A stretch of DNA of 60,208 bases, from NCBI RefSeq assembly GCF_004364575.1, contig NZ_SOAG01000006.1, positions 1 to 60,208 on the forward strand, given 5' to 3'. Positions 1 to 8,450 of this stretch are shown one piece after another (positions within the stretch are counted from its first letter, which is position 1; the number at the start of each line of letters is the position of its first letter). Origin of the DNA: Myroides indicus. GTDB taxonomy: Bacteria; Bacteroidota; Bacteroidia; Flavobacteriales; Flavobacteriaceae. The translations under genes were made by a program, and so were the position numbers. Below the pieces are notes generated by a model that did not search any database, was not told the origin of the DNA, and was given only the letters and a program-made list of their open reading frames with translations.

Positions 1-108
1 AATTTCTTTACTAACCTTATCGCTGGAATTATTGCATATCATTTCTTGCCTAAGAAACCTGCAATTAGATATGAGAAAGTAATAACTAATCAATTAGCCT
101 TGTTATAA
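1..108 (+). pseudogene. C-terminal tail of a transposase, cut by the window edge
   Basis: Frame 1 is open from the first base to a TAA at 106-108. It encodes about 35 residues containing the stretch AYHFLPKKPA and ending NQLALL. A short basic, aromatic tail ending just inside an element boundary resembles IS4/IS5-type transposases of Bacteroidota. I cannot fix the family from this length. About ten bases after the stop, the sequence joins an IS982 remnant on the opposite strand, so this is probably the right end of an element inserted into IS982. The candidate terminal sequence, read inward on the minus strand, is ACCTGAGTTCGA near 108-119. Confidence 0.4.
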
Positions 109-563
109 TCGAACTCAGGTTTATAGCCATAATAATGCATTTTCTGTGAGGCACAGTAACCTTTGTTTGGAAGTGCATAATCGGTTTCTTTGCAAATTTT
201 ACTACGTGAGCTTCTTGATAATTTACAAACTTCTAAAGGCATGCTGTCTACAATAAAATATTTTTCAGAATCATTAAATTTTTCTGCTAATAGTTTTCTA
301 ATACGTTCCATATATGTAAATAACCTTCTTTTTCTTCTGTTATAAACACTTCGTTCTATAAGTAACTTAATATCAGCAGGTAATATTCTAAAAAGTTGAT
401 GCTCACTATCAATACTCATATATTCTGAAGTCAGATTTATAGCGATTAATCTTAAATCTGTTAATTTAGGTTTGCGTATCTGATATAAAAAATTCTCACT
501 TTCAAGACCTAATTTCTTTAATACATCTAAAATTTTATCGTAATTTGCTGTAAAGTTGTGCAT
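90..563 (-). pseudogene. IS982 family transposase, N-terminal half
   Basis: The reading frame encodes the N-terminal part of an IS982 transposase. Recognisable stretches are the basic SVYNRRKRRL, then FIVDSMPLEVCK, which carries the first catalytic acidic residue, then NKGYCASQKMHYYGYK. After YYGYK the frame runs into unrelated sequence (PEFDYNKAN and stop), while intact members continue for roughly 130-150 residues with the remaining DDE residues. I chose the start at 563 because the family's N-terminus fits from MHNFTANYDK; the ORF can also be extended to 593. It is non-functional as a transposase. Confidence 0.75.
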
Positions 564-650
564 TGAATTGTTTGTGTGGTAACTGCAATTCACTCTTTTT
601 TAGAAAATTGCATAACTTTTATTCAATACTTATACAAATGCACTACGGGT
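109..650 (-). mobile_element. Truncated IS982-family insertion sequence
   Basis: The remnant holds the N-terminal half of an IS982 transposase and the upstream element end. That end begins ACCCGTAGTGCATTTG when read inward from base 650 on the minus strand, and IS982 elements characteristically begin ACCC. The other end is missing: homology stops near base 119, where a different transposase tail begins in the opposite orientation. The element cannot move by itself. The exact junction base (108-119) is uncertain. Confidence 0.6.
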
Positions 651-747
651 AATACTTTACTTTAAAAACAACTTATTTCTATTCCGAAAATAATGTTCCT
701 CTTTATATTAACGGATACTGCTTTTATGGGGAGCAATCTGAAAAATT

Positions 748-779
748 TTGATTTTTTTTAAGAATCGGCATACCTTTTG
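748..779 (+). promoter_or_regulatory. Putative Bacteroidota-type promoter for the lipoprotein genes
   Basis: A TTG at 748-750 lies 20 bases before TACCTTTTG at 771-779. This resembles the Bacteroidota pair TTG / TAnnTTTG, with one extra T in the -7 element. The predicted transcript would start near 785, about 30 bases before the ATG at 816. Confidence 0.45.
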
Positions 780-815
780 TGTAAATTTTAACCATTAATT
801 TTAAAATTTATTCTT

Positions 816-1571
816 ATGAAAAAAGCATTTTCATTCTTATTAATTGTTCTTTTTATTGTTGCCTGCTCTGAGGATTATGATAATAACACGAATAACAATT
901 TAACGAAAGAAGCTAAAGTTGTTCCCTATAAATCAATGCAATATGCTATTATTAATAGGACGGGGTTTGAAGTTAAAGCAAAATTTATAATGCTACCAAA
1001 ATTTGCAAACTCTATTCTGGGTGGGTTTACTTTAAATACGTCTTATGGCCCTGAGTATATGGATGCTCTTCTTTCAATTCCTGAAAGTACAGATTATATA
1101 ACCAATCAATATAGTGCAGACAAAATAGATTTTAATAGCGACCTTGTTATCCAAGAGTTAAACGATGAAGTTTTTATTGACCTATTAGACCCCTCAGATA
1201 TAGGTTATTTTTTAAAATATGGCGTAAATTCAGATGTCTATCCTTATCACAAAGTTTATTTTGTAGAGTTTAAGCTAATAGGTCTTCCTGTATCGGGAAT
1301 AGTATCACTTGATGATTACCCTGTGAATCCAGTTAGTATTTCTGTTAATCAGAATTATAATAATCCTGACTTTTCTTGTTTATACAATATTCAGGATGTG
1401 CATTTTGAAATTCCTCTTTCAGGAGGAACTATACCCCAACCCTTTTATGAAGTTAGATATTTTTTACCAGGAGTAACTCCTGTTTTTACAGATCTTACTA
1501 TGGGGATAAAAGTTTCATATGAAAGAAATGATATGGATGACACCTATTATTTTATAATAGATCATATATAA
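816..1571 (+). CDS. Putative lipoprotein of unknown function
   Basis: The 251-residue product begins with a lipoprotein signal: basic MKK, a hydrophobic stretch, then the lipobox IVAC with cysteine at residue 17. The acidic SEDYDNN after the cysteine is typical of Bacteroidota lipoproteins, and such Ser/Asp/Glu-rich starts can act as surface-export signals. The mature part is rich in Tyr, Asp and beta-strand-like segments and shows no motif I recognise. A second lipoprotein gene follows 35 bases downstream and may be co-transcribed. The position beside IS remnants suggests an accessory locus. The CDS is sound; no function is proposed. Confidence 0.8.
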   Translation: MKKAFSFLLIVLFIVACSEDYDNNTNNNLTKEAKVVPYKSMQYAIINRTGFEVKAKFIMLPKFANSILGGFTLNTSYGPEYMDALLSIPESTDYITNQYSADKIDFNSDLVIQELNDEVFIDLLDPSDIGYFLKYGVNSDVYPYHKVYFVEFKLIGLPVSGIVSLDDYPVNPVSISVNQNYNNPDFSCLYNIQDVHFEIPLSGGTIPQPFYEVRYFLPGVTPVFTDLTMGIKVSYERNDMDDTYYFIIDHI

Positions 1572-1606
1572 ATCTAAAATAATGAATATTAAATATTTAA
1601 ATGATT

Positions 1607-1643
1607 ATGAAAAAAAACAATTTTAACTATTGCAAGTTTCTTT
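1607..1643 (+). other. Out-of-frame signal peptide start with an A8 run
   Basis: An ATG at 1607 is followed by eight A residues and then by sequence that, in the +1 frame, reads KKTILTIASFFMLFAC, a textbook lipoprotein signal running into the downstream ORF. As read, the ATG frame instead stops after 18 codons. Removing one A from the run would join ATG to the signal peptide. The cause is either a frame-shifting mutation, a phase-variable homopolymer or a sequencing error. Confidence 0.75.
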
Positions 1644-2438
1644 ATGCTATTTGCCTGCAGTGATGAGTATGTCCAAGAGACAGTAGATACTCTTCCAACG
1701 GCCTATACCAATGATCCGGGAATTCCTTACGAGTCTCCTTTTCTCAACGGTATATGCTGTTCTCTTGTTAATTATCATTTTATTAATGAGTCCGACTTAG
1801 ATTTAGAATTTGTGCCATATGTTGGTTTAGCTCGATTTGATGGAGTTGATGATGGTAATCACTTTGGCTGGGCCCTAACTCCTGTTTCTAATTATCCAAA
1901 TGTTCTGGCCAATGGAATGGAGTACCTCAGTCTTATAGAATGTTTACCTGTCTTTACTGCTTCTTATTCATCTGATTTTTACACTAATTTGGGACAACTC
2001 CCCACATCCTACGCATTGCCAAATACAGTATTCCATATCGCTAACCCTTCCTCGAATATATATGTTGAAGCAGGTTTTTTATCTGAAGACGGTAAATTTT
2101 ATTCTTTTGAAGCGACTGTAACGGATCCTGTAACAGGAACCCCTGTAATCAATGAACATTTGAAATTTCCTTTTTTACCCAAAGGAGTAACAGACCCTAA
2201 TACACTCTCAGGAGAATGGATTCCACTGCCACCATCGGGGATGGAAACGGAAGATTTGTGGTATCACCATGAAACACTTGAAATTTGTATTGGAAATGAT
2301 TATATCAATCATCCTGGAGGAGGTGTTGGCTGGAATGACAAACCTTCAATAGTAGAATTTTCTTATAATGGAAAAGAGTACAGATTAGAGGCCTATACTA
2401 CTTCTACTGATGCAGTAATTTCATTAAGCATCCTATAA
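1644..2438 (+). CDS. Putative lipoprotein with a disrupted start
   Basis: The open frame from the internal ATG at 1644 encodes 264 residues but begins inside the hydrophobic core of its own signal peptide (MLFAC, then SDEY). The intact protein would start at 1607 and have about 12 more residues. The mature region has no recognised domain. It contains a Cys-Cys pair near residue 38, several Gly/Pro-rich turns, and a Trp/Tyr-rich, beta-strand-like character similar to its upstream neighbour, without clear sequence similarity. Both are probably surface or periplasmic lipoproteins. In its present form the gene may be off, because a protein made from ATG 1644 would lack a usable export signal. Confidence 0.65.
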   Translation: MLFACSDEYVQETVDTLPTAYTNDPGIPYESPFLNGICCSLVNYHFINESDLDLEFVPYVGLARFDGVDDGNHFGWALTPVSNYPNVLANGMEYLSLIECLPVFTASYSSDFYTNLGQLPTSYALPNTVFHIANPSSNIYVEAGFLSEDGKFYSFEATVTDPVTGTPVINEHLKFPFLPKGVTDPNTLSGEWIPLPPSGMETEDLWYHHETLEICIGNDYINHPGGGVGWNDKPSIVEFSYNGKEYRLEAYTTSTDAVISLSIL

Positions 2439-2488
2439 TAAACTTATTATAAATATCCTGAACAATAAAACGTAAAACACAAGCCATA

Positions 2489-2516
2489 AAAAGAGCGTTG
2501 AAACAAACGCTCTTTT
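2489..2516. terminator. Bidirectional terminator between convergent genes
   Basis: The inverted repeat AGAGCGTT (2492-2499) and AACGCTCT (2506-2513) has a short A-rich loop and is flanked by A and T runs. It can end both the lipoprotein transcript and the minus-strand phosphate transporter transcript. Confidence 0.8.
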
Positions 2517-2527
2517 TGTTTTTCGAA

Positions 2528-4795
2528 CTACAAAAGTGACTTCCTTTTTGCCTCTATATCAAAATCTTTAAACAATTCTAATAAACCAATAGTAGATTTC
2601 ATCAAGTCATCAGTTTCAAATAAGATGGAAAAATACAGCTTACTGTTTTTAGGACTGGTTTCTGTTGTACGGATACGGATTATTTGCTTTTGAATTAATC
2701 GGTCTACTGAAGAAATCAATTCATCTTTATCATTCAAGATTTGGTTGATATCTGAAAAATTCTCTTCGGTAAATAAGATTATAATTTTATCGAATAACTC
2801 CTGAAGTTTATTATCAATATGTTTTAAGTCTCTGATTTGGTTAAATTTTAATTTTTTGTGATTATTATCAACGTGCAAATAGCTATTTTGGGCAATAAAG
2901 CTCATGGCTTTAATCATATCCTGCAAATATCCTAAGGTCAAAACATAAAACTTACTAGCTTCTACAGAGGTTTCATCGAGGTTTTTAATAAAAAAATACA
3001 CATTCCCTCTGAGCTTGTCAATTTCTTTTTCGAGTTTTTTTAACTGCTTTCTGCTTTTTTTAAGCTTATTTAAATCTTGTATAGCAACACCATCAATAAT
3101 AGCAGTATACCAATCATTTATCTGGGTTATCACTCCGGCAATCTGCGAAGAACTTTCCGATGCTACTTCTTGAATGGTAACAATATCAACCTGATTTAAT
3201 TTTAAATCCAAAGCTTCTTTTTCTTTTGTCTTTTTAAGGTGCATTTTATTACTTCTATACAATAAAATCCCCAACAAAATTAACATCCCTATCAGAGCAT
3301 AAATCTCCCCTATTTTCAAAATATAGGCAACGACAAATGCAGCTATAAACGCAACAATAGCCGTTACAAACCACCCTCCAATCACATTAAAAACTCCTGC
3401 CACCCGGTACACTGCTGAATCTCTATCCCAGGCTCGGTCTGCAAATGAAGTTCCCATAGCAACCATAAATGTTACATAGGTAGTAGAAAGCGGAAGTTTC
3501 ATTGATGTTCCTATTGAAATTAATATACTTGCCACCATTAGATTAACGGAAGCTCTTACCATATCGAATGCAGGTTCATCTTTCTTGGAACGTCTAGTTA
3601 AAAGTGGTTTTTCAAAACGTCTGTCCATCTTAATCTGTAAAGATTGAGGCAAAAAATAGTTTATTCCCATTCCTATCAGAACCACTCCTCTAACAATAAC
3701 TTTAGACAGAATGTTAGGATTAAACTTTTCTTCTGATGACGAAGAATCTTCTCGAGCTAAACTTATTTCTGTTTCAATTACACTTCTGGCTTTTTTAGAA
3801 GTCCAAAGCGTATAAACCATTACCAGTCCGGCTATCAGCAAAAAATAAAAAGGTGCTACTACATCTTCTTCTGCTAATCTCCCCATCATATAAGTATCTG
3901 GTGTTTGTCCTGATGCAGAAAAAAACTGAAAAGACTGAAAAGCAGCAATAGGAACGCCTATAAAGTTTACCAAATCATTCCCGGCAAATGCTAGTGCCAA
4001 TGCAAAAGTTCCTATAACTATAATTACTCTAAGAATATTTACTTTAAAAACACTCATTATAACCTGAGAAAGTGCTGTCCATACCACAAAACTCAACATG
4101 AGGATGGTCCACTGATTACTATCTATCCAAAAAGATGCTTCTGATGACAAAACACTAGAACCTTTGAGTCCTTTAATCAGAATAAAAAATGTAATTGCCG
4201 AAATTGCTACTCCGCCGAATATAGCTCCAAAATATTTTAATTTTCTATCAACCTGAAATGTAAAAATCAAACGAGAAATATATTGCACAATTGTTCCAAG
4301 TGCAAAAGACAGCAGTACTGACAACAAAATTCCAATTACGATTTCTGTTGCTTTTTCGGTATTAATATACGAAGGCAGAGTTGCCCAATTATCTTCTGAA
4401 ATAATAATTTTAAGTACTGCCAAACAAACTGCCGCTCCCAATAATTCAAAAACAATAGAAACTGTTGTTGAAGTAGGAAGCCCTAATGAATTAAATACAT
4501 CCAGCAATAAAACATCCGTTATCATTACTGCCAGAAAAATAATCATTACATCATTAAAAGTAAACATGCTGGGTATAAATATACCGCTGCGAGCTATTTC
4601 CATCATTCCTCCCGAAAAAACAGCTCCAATCAATATTCCTAACGAAGCTACGATCATAATTGTTTTAAACGAAACCGCTTTAGAGCCTAAAGCCGAGTTC
4701 AAAAAATTAACCGCATCATTACTTACTCCCACTGTTAAGTCTATAATAGCCAATACTGCTAAAGCTATTAACATTACAACGAAAATCTGTTCCAT
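2528..4795 (-). CDS. PiT-family inorganic phosphate transporter with PhoU-like tail
   Basis: The 755-residue integral membrane protein has two copies of the PiT signature region. The first is GVSNDAVNFLNSALGSK near residues 23-39; the second half has AGNDLVNFIGVP and, later, LPLSTTYVTFM. About ten or more membrane segments span residues 5-520. Residues from about 540 form a soluble, helical, Lys/Glu-rich domain resembling PhoU-like domains that often accompany PiT carriers. The family moves phosphate with a cation (H+ or Na+). It is longer than classical Pit (about 500 residues) because of the C-terminal domain. It is transcribed divergently from the yyaL-like gene and ends at a shared terminator. 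Confidence 0.9.
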   Translation of the reverse strand: MEQIFVVMLIALAVLAIIDLTVGVSNDAVNFLNSALGSKAVSFKTIMIVASLGILIGAVFSGGMMEIARSGIFIPSMFTFNDVMIIFLAVMITDVLLLDVFNSLGLPTSTTVSIVFELLGAAVCLAVLKIIISEDNWATLPSYINTEKATEIVIGILLSVLLSFALGTIVQYISRLIFTFQVDRKLKYFGAIFGGVAISAITFFILIKGLKGSSVLSSEASFWIDSNQWTILMLSFVVWTALSQVIMSVFKVNILRVIIVIGTFALALAFAGNDLVNFIGVPIAAFQSFQFFSASGQTPDTYMMGRLAEEDVVAPFYFLLIAGLVMVYTLWTSKKARSVIETEISLAREDSSSSEEKFNPNILSKVIVRGVVLIGMGINYFLPQSLQIKMDRRFEKPLLTRRSKKDEPAFDMVRASVNLMVASILISIGTSMKLPLSTTYVTFMVAMGTSFADRAWDRDSAVYRVAGVFNVIGGWFVTAIVAFIAAFVVAYILKIGEIYALIGMLILLGILLYRSNKMHLKKTKEKEALDLKLNQVDIVTIQEVASESSSQIAGVITQINDWYTAIIDGVAIQDLNKLKKSRKQLKKLEKEIDKLRGNVYFFIKNLDETSVEASKFYVLTLGYLQDMIKAMSFIAQNSYLHVDNNHKKLKFNQIRDLKHIDNKLQELFDKIIILFTEENFSDINQILNDKDELISSVDRLIQKQIIRIRTTETSPKNSKLYFSILFETDDLMKSTIGLLELFKDFDIEAKRKSLL

Positions 4796-4849
4796 GTTAT
4801 AAACAGTAACTTTAAAATGAGTTGCAAAATTCTCTATAATAAATCATTT

Positions 4850-4857
4850 CAAAGTTA
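4850..4857 (-). promoter_or_regulatory. Putative -7 element for the phosphate transporter
   Basis: Read on the minus strand this is TAACTTTG, a match to TAnnTTTG, about 50 bases upstream of the ATG at 4795. No clear -33 TTG was found. Confidence 0.4.
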
Positions 4858-4905
4858 ACTTAATGTTATCTTTCGTTTTTAAAAGTCAGTATCAACCATA
4901 ATATT

Positions 4906-4913
4906 TACCTTTG
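4906..4913 (+). promoter_or_regulatory. Putative -7 element for the YyaL-like gene
   Basis: TACCTTTG matches TAnnTTTG exactly and lies 25 bases before the ATG at 4939, divergent from the phosphate transporter promoter. No convincing -33 element was seen. Confidence 0.5.
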
Positions 4914-4938
4914 TGTTACATCATTTACAGCAATATCC

Positions 4939-6942
4939 ATGAATGAGTTAGTTAAAGAATCTAGTCCGTATTTACTACAACACGCCCAAAATCCTATTCA
5001 TTGGAAAGCGTGGAATCCCAATACCTTATTACAAGCACAAACAGAAAATAAGCTTTTAATAATCAGCATAGGGTACTCTACTTGTCATTGGTGTCATGTT
5101 ATGGAGCACGAAAGTTTTGAGAGCCAAGAAGTAGCTGAATTAATGAACTCTCATTTTGTGGCTGTAAAAATAGACCGCGAAGAACATCCTGATGCTGATG
5201 CTTATTACATGAAAGCTGTGCAACTGATGACAAAACAAGGAGGGTGGCCTTTAAACGTTGTTTGTCTTCCGGATGGAAGACCTATTTGGGGCGGCACTTA
5301 TTTTAAAAGAGAAGTTTGGCTAGACTCACTTTCTCAGTTATACAAATTATTTAAAAATCAGCCCAAAATTACTGAAGATTTTGCCAAACAACTTCAAGAA
5401 GGAATAACCATATTAAGTTTGGCTCCTCTTCCAAGCAATAATAATGCTTTTCAGCTGGAAGAAGCTCTTGCAAAATGGAAAAAGAGCTTTAACCATGAAT
5501 ATGGCGGATATATGCGAACACCCAAGTTTATGATGCCTGACAATCTTCTTTATCTTCAAAAATGGGGCGTTATACAAAACGATACCTCTCTTTTAAAATA
5601 CATCGATCTTACACTAACCAAAATGGCTTGGGGAGGAATTTTTGATGTGGTTGAAGGTGGATTTTCAAGATATTCAGTAGATGAAAAGTGGCACATTCCT
5701 CATTTTGAAAAAATGCTTTACGACAATGCTCAACTTTTGTCAGTTTATGCAGATGCATATAAAAGAACTAAAGATCCACTTTACCAACAAGTGATTGAAA
5801 AAACCATCTCATTTATAAATAACAATTGGTATAATAATGAAGGCGGATACTTCTCCGCCTTAGATGCGGATAGTTTAACTGATGATAATATACTAAAAGA
5901 AGGTGCTTACTACAGTTGGAAAGAAGAGGAATTAAAAACTCTCATCCTACATGATTATGATTTATTTAAACAAGTTTTTAATATTAATGAATACGGATAT
6001 TGGGAAAATGGAGAATACGTATTCATTCAGTCCAAAAAATTAGAGGACATTGCTTCAAAAAACAATCTTTCAACCAGAGAATTAGAGGCTAAAAAGAAAG
6101 ATTGGGAAAGCAATTTGCTAGAATACAGAAAAAATAAAAAAATCAAGCCACGTTTAGACGACAAAACACTCACAGCATGGAATGCTATGTTGATTCAGGG
6201 CTTATTAGACTCTTATACTGCCACTCATCAGGATGAGTATTTGCATATAGCAATCCAAAATATGAATTTTATTCAAAAGAAGCTGTGGACCGAAAGCTGT
6301 GGACTACTACATACATACAAATTGCCAACAGCTTCTATTGCTGCCTATCTAGACGATTATGCTTTTTATATCCGAGCATTGATTGCCTTATTTGAACATA
6401 CGGGAAGAGACCATTATTTATCTGATGCCAAAAACGCCCTTAATCTTACGCTAGACTATTTTCTAGATCAAACCTTCGGTTTCTTTTATTTTAGCCAAGA
6501 CACTTCTTCTATTCCTGTAAAAAATATAGAAACAGAAGATAACGTCATCCCCTCTTCTAATGCAGTTATGGCTTTAAACTTATTAAAAATGGGTGTCTTA
6601 TATCAGAACAATTACTATACAGAAATTGCCAAAAAAATGATAGAAACTGTAAAGACAAATATCGACTTCCCCTCGGCATATTCTCATTGGCTTTTGGCTG
6701 ATTTATATCTACAAAATCCAATTGAAATAAGTATAGTGGGCTCGGATGCTGTTGAAAAATGTATAAACCTTCGGTCAAAGTTACTAACTAAAGCATTTTT
6801 ATTTCCGGTTAATCAACAAACTTCGATCCCCTATTTGTCAGGATATACTGGCACTAATAAAACTTTAGTTTATTTTTGTAGTAATTTTACTTGTCAAGCT
6901 CCTGTAGAATACCAAGAATTCACAACTGATACTATTTTGTAA
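4939..6942 (+). CDS. YyaL/DUF255 family thioredoxin-domain protein
   Basis: The 667-residue cytoplasmic protein has the DUF255 layout (YyaL; spermatogenesis-associated protein 20 in animals). The N-terminal thioredoxin-like domain carries CHWCHVMEHESF, with the CxxC at residues 49 and 52, and the conserved KIDREEHPD. It is followed by a large helical region like six-hairpin glycosidases, with HFEKMLYDNAQL and ALDADS. Length and motif order match the family. The biochemical role is not established in bacteria, so a redox or sugar-related activity is only inferred. The start is supported by the conserved opening ESSPYLLQHAQNP and a promoter 25 bases upstream. The MscS gene follows after 4 bases. 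Confidence 0.9.
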   Translation: MNELVKESSPYLLQHAQNPIHWKAWNPNTLLQAQTENKLLIISIGYSTCHWCHVMEHESFESQEVAELMNSHFVAVKIDREEHPDADAYYMKAVQLMTKQGGWPLNVVCLPDGRPIWGGTYFKREVWLDSLSQLYKLFKNQPKITEDFAKQLQEGITILSLAPLPSNNNAFQLEEALAKWKKSFNHEYGGYMRTPKFMMPDNLLYLQKWGVIQNDTSLLKYIDLTLTKMAWGGIFDVVEGGFSRYSVDEKWHIPHFEKMLYDNAQLLSVYADAYKRTKDPLYQQVIEKTISFINNNWYNNEGGYFSALDADSLTDDNILKEGAYYSWKEEELKTLILHDYDLFKQVFNINEYGYWENGEYVFIQSKKLEDIASKNNLSTRELEAKKKDWESNLLEYRKNKKIKPRLDDKTLTAWNAMLIQGLLDSYTATHQDEYLHIAIQNMNFIQKKLWTESCGLLHTYKLPTASIAAYLDDYAFYIRALIALFEHTGRDHYLSDAKNALNLTLDYFLDQTFGFFYFSQDTSSIPVKNIETEDNVIPSSNAVMALNLLKMGVLYQNNYYTEIAKKMIETVKTNIDFPSAYSHWLLADLYLQNPIEISIVGSDAVEKCINLRSKLLTKAFLFPVNQQTSIPYLSGYTGTNKTLVYFCSNFTCQAPVEYQEFTTDTIL

Positions 6943-6946
6943 TAAA

Positions 6947-7714
6947 ATGAAAAAGTTAGATACTCTATTAACTCATTATGTTGAAAACACAATTGAGTAC
7001 ATACCACAAATTGTAACTGCTCTTTTTATTTTAGCTTTGGGATTATGGCTTATTCGAGCAATCAAAAAATTTACACACAAAATTTTAAGCCGTAGAAAAA
7101 TAGATCCTACTTTCGCCAGTTTTATTTCTGATGTATTGATTTGGGGGCTACGCGTTTTACTCTTTGTAATAATTGCTTCCAAATTAGGCATTCAAACCAG
7201 TTCCTTTGTGGCTATCATCGGAGCGATGAGTTTAGCTATTGGTTTATCTCTCCAAGGATCACTAAGCAATTTTGCAGGAGGTGTATTAATTATTTTATTT
7301 AAGCCTTTTAGAATAGGCGATATTATTGAAGCTCAAGGAGAATCAGGCAAGGTCATTAATATACATATCTTTTCTACTCAAATTGTCAATTATCAAAACA
7401 ATGTAATTTATATTCCTAATGGCGTATTGTCAAACGGAAAAATTAAAAATATCTCTCAAAATAATTTGCTAAGAGCAGAAGTTTTAGTTCAAACCAACTT
7501 ACTTAAAAACACAAGTGAATTCATAGAAAAATTACAAACTGAACTTGAAAAATACGACAAAATACTTTTACAACCTAAACCCAGAATATTGATAAAAGAA
7601 CTTCTTGATACCAAAATAACATATAATGTACAAGTTTGGGTAGAAAACGACAATTATAACATCGCTACTTCTTATATCTTGCTTAAAGCAAGAGAAATCA
7701 GTAATTCACTGTAA
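6947..7714 (+). CDS. Small MscS-type mechanosensitive channel
   Basis: The 255-residue protein has three predicted N-terminal membrane helices. The pore-lining helix region reads GAMSLAIGLSLQGSLSNFAGG, followed by the conserved FKPFRIGDIIEAQGESG and YIPNG of the MscS beta domain. Family members gate open under membrane tension and release solutes during osmotic downshock. The size is close to E. coli MscS (286 residues) with a short C-terminal domain. It starts 4 bases after the YyaL-like gene, so the two are probably co-transcribed. It converges on tsaB; only a weak AT-rich inverted repeat lies between them. Confidence 0.92.
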   Translation: MKKLDTLLTHYVENTIEYIPQIVTALFILALGLWLIRAIKKFTHKILSRRKIDPTFASFISDVLIWGLRVLLFVIIASKLGIQTSSFVAIIGAMSLAIGLSLQGSLSNFAGGVLIILFKPFRIGDIIEAQGESGKVINIHIFSTQIVNYQNNVIYIPNGVLSNGKIKNISQNNLLRAEVLVQTNLLKNTSEFIEKLQTELEKYDKILLQPKPRILIKELLDTKITYNVQVWVENDNYNIATSYILLKAREISNSL

Positions 7715-7772
7715 AATTTTTAAACCGTCAAAACAAAAATTTTTCAGAATCTACTCTTAAATAAATATTCCC

Positions 7773-8450
7773 TTATTTTTTCTTACCGGGCAATACAAAA
7801 TCTTTTAAATAGTAAGGTTCAAAATAAGCTACATCTGCAAACTCTCCTTTTTGATATTTTTCGAAAGCCATAGCCGACATGTTCTTTGCTGAAGGATGAA
7901 TTATTTCATCGTGGAAAATAAATTGATCATCAGTAAAAATAGATTTACACTTAGCAGCTCCATCACCAATAAAATGAATATTCAATTCATCATTTTTCAA
8001 TTCTGCAAAAGAGTTTTCATCTACAATTTTTGCTTCTACAGACTGAATACAATTATAATCTTTATCAAAAACTGAACAAAAAACTTCCATTCTTCTTGCA
8101 TCAAGCATAGGGATAATCAATCCATTTTCTACTACTAATTGCCGAGCTAAAATTTCCAACGTATCTAAAGCTATTAACGGAATATTCAGTCCATAACACA
8201 GCCCCTTTGCCGACGAAACTCCAATGCGCAATCCCGTGTAAGACCCCGGTCCATAGCTCACTGCAATTGCGTTTAAATCCTTAATCTCTTTTCTTTTATC
8301 TGCTAAGATTTCTTCTATAAATACATGTAGTTTTTCTGCATGCGAAAAATTTTCTTCTGCTATTTCTCTGCATATTTCTAACTTTCCATTAACCGATAAC
8401 GAAACCGAGCAGTTTTTTGTTGCTGTTTCTATGCTTAATATCGTACTCAT
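7773..8450 (-). CDS. tsaB: tRNA N6-threonylcarbamoyladenosine synthesis protein TsaB
   Basis: The 225-residue protein carries the TsaB hallmark YGPGSYTGLRIG at residues 66-77 and the ASKHA-fold start ILSIETATKNCSVSL. TsaB is the scaffold partner of TsaD and TsaE in making t6A37 on ANN-decoding tRNAs in the cytoplasm. The gene overlaps the upstream adaptor gene by one base (shared A of TAATG), so translation is probably coupled. The combination with an efflux pair is functionally unrelated, and I infer from memory of flavobacterial genomes that this order recurs. Confidence 0.93.
   Translation of the reverse strand: MSTILSIETATKNCSVSLSVNGKLEICREIAEENFSHAEKLHVFIEEILADKRKEIKDLNAIAVSYGPGSYTGLRIGVSSAKGLCYGLNIPLIALDTLEILARQLVVENGLIIPMLDARRMEVFCSVFDKDYNCIQSVEAKIVDENSFAELKNDELNIHFIGDGAAKCKSIFTDDQFIFHDEIIHPSAKNMSAMAFEKYQKGEFADVAYFEPYYLKDFVLPGKKK

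Noticed and set aside
7715..7772. Terminator between the MscS gene and tsaB
   Set aside because: Only a weak A/T inverted repeat (AAATTTTT and AAAAATTT) with a long loop is present; too poor to call.
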